Source: DASZIT01 sp035948855 (GTDB taxonomy: Bacteria > Actinomycetota > Acidimicrobiia > Acidimicrobiales > RAAP-2). From it: a DNA stretch of 9,557 nt. Location: the NCBI GenBank assembly GCA_035948855.1, contig DASZIT010000146.1, positions 1-9,557 on the forward strand, in the 5' to 3' direction. This document shows positions 6,488 through 9,557 of the stretch, one piece after another; position 1 is the first letter of the stretch, and every line of letters begins with the position of its first letter. The translations under genes and the position numbers were made by a program. A model generated the notes under the pieces. It had not been told where the DNA came from and did no database searches. It saw nothing but the letters and a program-made list of their open reading frames with translations.

Positions 6488-6796
6488 GTGCGGACCCGGA
6501 TCTCGGCGGGCATGATGAAGGCCATGGCCAAGCTCAGTCTCCCGGAAGGCACCTCTCGTTGGTCGGTGAACTCGACCGACTCCGTGCTCTCGATCAACTC
6601 GAAGGGATCGATCCTTTCCATCGGATCGGTGGGATCGATTCTGTCCATCGGCTCCATCGGATCAGCCCTCTCGGTGGCGTCGGTGGGGAGCTTTCTGGGG
6701 GCCGCCTCACTGCTGTCGGCGTGTTCTGCCCTTTCGGTGATGTCATGGCGATCGTGGAAGGCGGTGTTCGGGGACGGATCGGGCGAGAAGGCGTGA
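6488..6796 (+). CDS. Small serine-periodic repeat protein, unknown function
   Basis: A 102-residue frame starting nine bases after the lipoprotein stop. The start is uncertain: GTG 6488, ATG 6512 and ATG 6524 (giving MAKLSLPEG) are all possible, and none has a strong ribosome binding site. From residue 23 to 89 serine occupies 22 of 23 positions at a strict three-residue spacing; Gly71 is the one exception. The residue after each serine is mostly Val, Ile or another hydrophobic. A nine-residue unit like GSVGSILSI repeats about seven times. The tail (WRSWKAVFGDGSGEKA) is not repeated. There is no signal peptide. I recall similar actinobacterial hypothetical proteins but no assigned function. 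The opposite strand also has an open frame (6475-6888), but that one would overlap the CorA end by 86 bases. The gene converges with corA, with six bases between the stops. Confidence 0.68.
   Translation: MRTRISAGMMKAMAKLSLPEGTSRWSVNSTDSVLSINSKGSILSIGSVGSILSIGSIGSALSVASVGSFLGAASLLSACSALSVMSWRSWKAVFGDGSGEKA
6554..6760 (+). repeat. Codon-phased tandem repeat (27-base unit) encoding SxxSxxSxx
   Basis: The repeat tract of the preceding small gene. At DNA level the clearest copies are GGATCGATCC-type segments at 6605-6612 and 6632-6639, exactly 27 bases (nine codons) apart. The CCATCGG(A/C)TC element also recurs. Outer copies have diverged in DNA but keep the serine spacing in the protein, which argues for selection on the protein. 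It is not a CRISPR or intergenic repeat. Confidence 0.75.
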
Positions 6797-6802
6797 CACC
6801 CC

Positions 6803-7777
6803 CTAACCGGAACTGGCGCCGAGCCACCCCTTCTTGCGGAAATAGATGGCCAGGCCGGCCGCACAGAGCACCTCAAAGAGGATGGCAAAGATCACGAATG
6901 CCCACCCGGTGGTGATCCGGGTGACCAACCACGCGAAGTTCTGTCCGAAGAACCCGGTGATGAAGGTGAGTGGCAGAAAGATGGTGGCGATGATGGTCAG
7001 TTGCTTCATCACCACGTTGAGCCGGTTCGATACCGTCGACAGGTGGGTGTCGAGGGTTCCACTCAACAGGTCACGGTAGCCGTCGACTAGATCGCCGATC
7101 CGGATCAGGTGGTCGTAGATGTCCCGCAAGTACCGCTGGCCCTCATCGGTGACGCCGGGGATCGTGGTGACCCCGGAAATGATCGCCGCGAACATGTCGC
7201 GCTGCGGAGTCACCACCTTCCGGATCGAAATCAGGTTTCGCTTCAAGTCGAACAATGTCCCGAGCTGTCGGTCGGTGGGATTGACCAGTATGGCGTCCTC
7301 GAGATCGTCGATCTGAGTGTCGAACAGGTCCAGAAATGGGAAGAAGCTGTCCACCAGGTTGTCGATCATCACGTAGAGCACGGTGAACTGGGGTGTCACC
7401 ACATGGTCGGGGGTGCGTCGTCCCAGCCGTTCGTGCAACGAGTCCAGCGCGGGACACCCGCCCTGGTGCACGGTGACCACGTAGTAGTCGGAGATGATGA
7501 AGTGGACTTCGAGGGTTCCCTTGCCGTCGAGGCCGGCTCCGTGGACCACCATGTAGGTGAAGGTGTCGTAGTCCTCGACCTTCGGGCGCTGGCCGAAATG
7601 CTGGGCGTCATCGGCCGCCAAATGGTGAATACGAAAAGACGTGAGGAGGACGTCGTGGGCTTCGTTGTCAACGCCATCGAGATCGAGCCAAAAGAAGGTG
7701 TTGGAGGCAAGACGCTGATTGATGAGGTCCCGGGTGGCCGCCACCGTGTTGCCGTCCTGGGTAATGGTTCCCTGCAC
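6803..7777 (-). CDS. CorA-family divalent cation transporter with GQN in place of GMN
   Basis: A 324-residue membrane protein of the CorA Mg2+/Co2+ transporter family. An N-terminal cytoplasmic alpha/beta domain (FFWLDLDGV, HLAADDAQHFGQRPKVEDYDTFTYMVV) leads into long helices (DTQIDDLEDAIL, LFDLKRNLISIRKVVTPQRD). Two transmembrane segments follow (about 261-278 and 292-312) and the end is basic (YFRKKGWLG). The pore-loop signature after TM1 reads GFFGQNF, so the canonical Gly-Met-Asn is Gly-Gln-Asn (278-280). The start is GTG 7777 (MQGTITQDGN), 68 bases after the carbonic anhydrase-like gene. The frame is open up to 8506, but that extension lies across the neighbouring gene in the wrong frame and has no family similarity. 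The ribosome binding site is weak. It is probably co-transcribed with the upstream gene. The ion carried is uncertain because of the altered signature. Confidence 0.93.
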   Translation of the reverse strand: MQGTITQDGNTVAATRDLINQRLASNTFFWLDLDGVDNEAHDVLLTSFRIHHLAADDAQHFGQRPKVEDYDTFTYMVVHGAGLDGKGTLEVHFIISDYYVVTVHQGGCPALDSLHERLGRRTPDHVVTPQFTVLYVMIDNLVDSFFPFLDLFDTQIDDLEDAILVNPTDRQLGTLFDLKRNLISIRKVVTPQRDMFAAIISGVTTIPGVTDEGQRYLRDIYDHLIRIGDLVDGYRDLLSGTLDTHLSTVSNRLNVVMKQLTIIATIFLPLTFITGFFGQNFAWLVTRITTGWAFVIFAILFEVLCAAGLAIYFRKKGWLGASSG

Positions 7778-7845
7778 GGATCGATTCTGTCGTGTCCACC
7801 TGGGTATGGCGGGGATGGTCTCGAGGTTGGTTGCCCCGTCGAGCC

Positions 7846-8364
7846 TCAGTCGATACGGGTCAGATGCTCCCGGAAGTTCCGGCCGTTCTTCACGTATTCG
7901 CCGGCTGAGAGGCGGATCAGGGCAGCATCCGACTTCCCCAGTTTGATGACGGCCGGAACGCCTACCGCCAATGCGTCGGCCGGCACCACCATGCGGTTGG
8001 GAACCACGGCATTGGCACCCACGGTGGCACCGGACTCGATCACCGCGTGGTGCAGTACCACCGAGCCCGAACCGACCAGTGAATCGTCGTGGAGCGTGCA
8101 CCCCTCGAGATGGGCCAGGTGACCGATCACGCAACCATCCCCCACCGTGGTGGGAAATCCGGGACCGGCATGGATGACCGTCCCGTCCTGTACCGAGGAA
8201 CGGGCACCGATGGTGATCGTCCCGTAGTCCCCCCGCAAGACCGCGCTCGGCCAAATCGTCGACTCGGGGCCGATGGTCACGTCCCCGATGACGACCGCAT
8301 CGGGATGCACGTACGCCTCCGGGTCGACGTTGGGAATCAGATCGCCTAGCTGGTAGATGGTCAT
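7846..8364 (-). CDS. Gamma-class carbonic anhydrase-like hexapeptide-repeat protein
   Basis: A 172-residue left-handed beta-helix protein with repeated hexapeptides (VVIGDV, TIGPES, TVGDGC, VIGHLA, SLVGSG, TVGANA), expected to trimerise. Family features are WPSAVLRGDYGTITIG (38-53, with Arg44 and Asp46), VQDGTVIHA (58-66, His65), VIGHLAHLEGC (79-89) and NAVVPNRMVVPADALAVGVPA near the end. Classical gamma carbonic anhydrases bind metal with His in IHV, then GHxxxxH. Here His65 and His82 are kept, but the third position holds Glu87 and a His sits at 85 instead. It may therefore be a non-classical or inactive member. The start is ATG 8364 with AGGG seven bases upstream. TAGGGT just upstream could alternatively be a -10 (TANNNT) for a nearly leaderless transcript. 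It lies upstream of corA on the same strand. Confidence 0.9.
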   Translation of the reverse strand: MTIYQLGDLIPNVDPEAYVHPDAVVIGDVTIGPESTIWPSAVLRGDYGTITIGARSSVQDGTVIHAGPGFPTTVGDGCVIGHLAHLEGCTLHDDSLVGSGSVVLHHAVIESGATVGANAVVPNRMVVPADALAVGVPAVIKLGKSDAALIRLSAGEYVKNGRNFREHLTRID

Positions 8365-8504
8365 GCGGTGACCCTATGCGATGGGCAACCAGGCTCAGTG
8401 CGTTTTCGGGCCCTTGGCGACACCGTCTCCGCTCAGGGCAAATCCCATTCCGGACGGATCCGACCTCGTGTAGTAGACCGGTCGCAGCGAATCGGAGGCT
8501 CGTC
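8365..8504. other. Divergent intergenic region
   Basis: 140 bases between the carbonic anhydrase-like gene (minus) and the small basic protein gene (plus). It should hold both promoters. The only sites I can point to are TAGGGT next to the minus-strand start and GGAGG at about 8495-8499 serving the plus-strand gene. I see no strong -35/-10 pair, no RNA gene and no clear inverted repeat. Confidence 0.4.
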
Positions 8505-8702
8505 ATGGCACGCAGAAAATCACTCCGCAGTCAGCTCTATCGAGCCGCCCGGGATCTTGGCAATGTCGAAGCCGTGGAGCACGGCGGGATAGAGGGCGGG
8601 GCGAAGAGGTATGCCCGGCGCGCCGTCTACCGCAAGACGAACTCGGTCACCGGATCGTTCCTCCGAGCGCTCGGACTCCAGGGATCCCGCCGGCGGCGGT
8701 AG
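8505..8702 (+). CDS. Small basic conserved hypothetical protein
   Basis: A 65-residue protein starting MARRKSLRSQLYRAARDLGN and ending GSRRRR. The start is ATG 8505, preceded at six bases by a strong GGAGG, which decides it over longer in-frame starts upstream. It is rich in Arg and Lys (Arg/Lys pairs near the N terminus, AKRYARRAVYRKTN in the middle, four Arg at the end), has no signal peptide or membrane segment and contains no cysteine. The composition and small size suggest binding to nucleic acid or the ribosome, which is inference. From memory, proteins with the RRKSLRSQLYRAARDLGN start are common in Actinobacteria without an assigned function. The gene stands alone on its strand and faces the FHA gene. 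Confidence 0.82.
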   Translation: MARRKSLRSQLYRAARDLGNVEAVEHGGIEGGAKRYARRAVYRKTNSVTGSFLRALGLQGSRRRR

Positions 8703-8712
8703 TGACAGGGCC

Positions 8713-8730
8713 GCGGGAGCAACGCTCCGC
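8713..8730. terminator. Possible hairpin between convergent genes
   Basis: GCGGGAGC (8713-8720), loop AAC and GCTCCGC (8724-8730) can pair over seven bases with one bulged G. It lies in the 40-base gap between the small basic protein gene and the FHA gene, where both transcripts end. No T-run follows on either strand, so it would be an atypical terminator at best. Confidence 0.25.
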
Positions 8731-8742
8731 AGGAAATGAGCC

Positions 8743-9333
8743 CTAGGCCCGGAGGTCGCCCAGGCTCACCGCACCTCGAGTGACGGCCGCGTTGGCCAAA
8801 CGTACCCGCCGGCGTTCGTCCCCTTCGAACACCTCGAACTTGTCGTAGAGCCGGGCCAGGTGCTTCTTCACCGCATCCTCGGACACGACCAGGGTTTCGG
8901 CGATGCGGCGAGGGGTGGCAGGTTCGCAGAAGAGATCGCCGCTGAGCAGCGGCCGGCAGAGTTCGATCAGGACATCGCGCTCACGGGGGGTCAGAGAAGG
9001 CGGGGCACCGATCGTCGCGGTTTCGTTGCCCGATCGGACCGATTCGCCCCGGAACACCACCCGAACCTGACCCAGGCGGATCTCGTCCCCGGCCCGAAGG
9101 GTGGCTCCTGACATCAAGCGCTGGCCGTTGACAAAGGTGCCGTTGCGGGAGCCCAGATCCCGGATCGACCAGCCGGCCGGAAAGCGCTCGAGCACCGCAT
9201 GCAGACGTGACACATTGGGATCGTCAACCAAGGCAACGTCATTGGACGCGTCTTTGCCAACGGTGAGGCGCTCGGTTTCCAGCGATACCAGTCGCCGCCC
9301 GGACGTTTCCCAGATTTCCAAACTGCCCGCCAA
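8743..9333 (-). CDS. FHA domain protein with C-terminal helix-turn-helix
   Basis: A 196-residue cytoplasmic protein with two domains. Residues about 5-97 form an FHA domain, a phosphothreonine-peptide reader. It shows LTVGKDASND (23-32), NVSRLHAVLE (40-49), IRDLGSRNGTFVNG (57-70) and GDEIRLGQVRVVF (82-94). Ser43, Arg44, His46 and Asn64 fit the usual binding loop, but the first-loop Arg (GR) is Lys27. After a short linker, residues 114-188 read LTPRERDVLIELCRPLLSG, PATPRRIAETLVVSEDAVKKHLARLYDKF and RRRVRLANAAV, a LuxR/winged-helix-like HTH. The start is TTG 9333 with AGAGG six bases upstream; the nearby ATG on this strand is in another frame. This could couple Ser/Thr kinase signalling to transcription, as in other actinobacterial FHA-HTH proteins. 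Targets and kinase are not in the window. Confidence 0.92.
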   Translation of the reverse strand: MAGSLEIWETSGRRLVSLETERLTVGKDASNDVALVDDPNVSRLHAVLERFPAGWSIRDLGSRNGTFVNGQRLMSGATLRAGDEIRLGQVRVVFRGESVRSGNETATIGAPPSLTPRERDVLIELCRPLLSGDLFCEPATPRRIAETLVVSEDAVKKHLARLYDKFEVFEGDERRRVRLANAAVTRGAVSLGDLRA

Positions 9334-9430
9334 TGACTACCTCTTCCATTGCGGCGCCCATGTCACCCTAGTGGGAGATCCCGATCCGGTGGTGTCCGGG
9401 CACCGAAGCCGGCTCGAGACCGGCGGCGCG

Positions 9431-9556
9431 TCACGAACGACTTCCACCCATGCCGCACGGGGCGCTATCGAACAGATCGAATTGGTTCTTCCGTCCGAGC
9501 CGGAACCGCAGCTGGTCAATTTGCCGCAGCGGTGCGAACGCCAATGGCTCTTGGAA
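9431..9556 (-). CDS. Possible 3' end of an unrecognised gene at the window edge
   Basis: A minus-strand frame enters from the right edge and runs 41 codons to a TGA at 9431-9433 (FQEPLAFAPLRQIDQLRFRL and on, ending GGSRS). It would lie 97 bases upstream of the FHA gene on the same strand. No family is recognised. A competing plus-strand frame is open from inside the FHA gene to the edge (with codons DYLFHCGAHVTLVGDPDP at about 9335-9388), with similar third-position GC. Another minus-strand frame at 9337-9519 looks random. Which of these is real, if any, cannot be settled from this fragment. Confidence 0.25.
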   Translation of the reverse strand, partial: FQEPLAFAPLRQIDQLRFRLGRKNQFDLFDSAPCGMGGSRS

Positions 9557-9557
9557 C

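Noticed and set aside
6554..6760. CRISPR-like direct repeats
   Set aside because: Repeats are adjacent without spacers, in codon phase and inside a reading frame.
6475..6888. 137-codon minus-strand frame opposite the serine-repeat gene
   Set aside because: Overlaps the CorA coding end by 86 bases; its period-3 pattern is the mirror of the serine repeat, and the plus frame fits the operon and remembered homologues.
7109..8122. 337-codon plus-strand open frame
   Set aside because: Antisense to corA and the carbonic anhydrase-like gene.
7778..8506. N-terminal extension of CorA to 567 residues
   Set aside because: The extension runs through the carbonic anhydrase-like gene in another frame and is Arg/Gly-rich without family similarity.

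Overview
The window is a GC-rich bacterial chromosome segment with frequent GTG and TTG starts and very little space between genes. Several proteins point to an actinobacterium. These are a MerR regulator resembling mycobacterial Rv1830/ResR, an MhuD-like haem oxygenase, an FHA-HTH protein and a small basic protein of an actinobacterial type. A deep lineage such as Acidimicrobiia is my guess; no rRNA or other marker is present to confirm it.

Left block (1-4800, all on the minus strand). Read in the direction of transcription, the order is a MerR-family regulator, a small PD-(D/E)XK-nuclease-like protein, gcvT, gcvPA and gcvPB (cut by the left edge). gcvT encodes the aminomethyltransferase. 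gcvPA and gcvPB encode the two halves of the split PLP-dependent glycine decarboxylase. Together they supply the T and P proteins of the glycine cleavage system. The carrier H protein is not in the window. The regulator's stop overlaps the start of the nuclease-like gene, and gcvPA/gcvPB overlap by one base, so the block looks like one transcription unit.

The 201-base divergent region (4801-5001) holds two inverted repeats. One is a spaced 8+8 repeat just upstream of the merR gene. The other is a perfect 12+12 palindrome with a 2-base centre.

Middle block (5002-6796, plus strand). A haem-degrading monooxygenase of the MhuD type, a DUF2889 protein and a lipoprotein with secreted repeats are joined by two 4-base ATGA overlaps. 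A small protein with serine at almost every third residue follows nine bases later. The first three are almost certainly co-translated. A joint role in haem, redox or envelope chemistry is inference only.

Right block (6803-9557). On the minus strand are a gamma-class carbonic anhydrase-like protein and a CorA-family transporter whose GMN signature reads GQN; they converge on the serine-repeat gene. Divergent from them is a 65-residue basic protein gene on the plus strand. It converges on a minus-strand gene for an FHA domain fused to a helix-turn-helix domain. The last 200 bases cannot be assigned confidently.

No tRNA, rRNA, CRISPR array, insertion sequence or phage gene was seen. The block is mainly chromosomal housekeeping genes plus a few poorly described small proteins.
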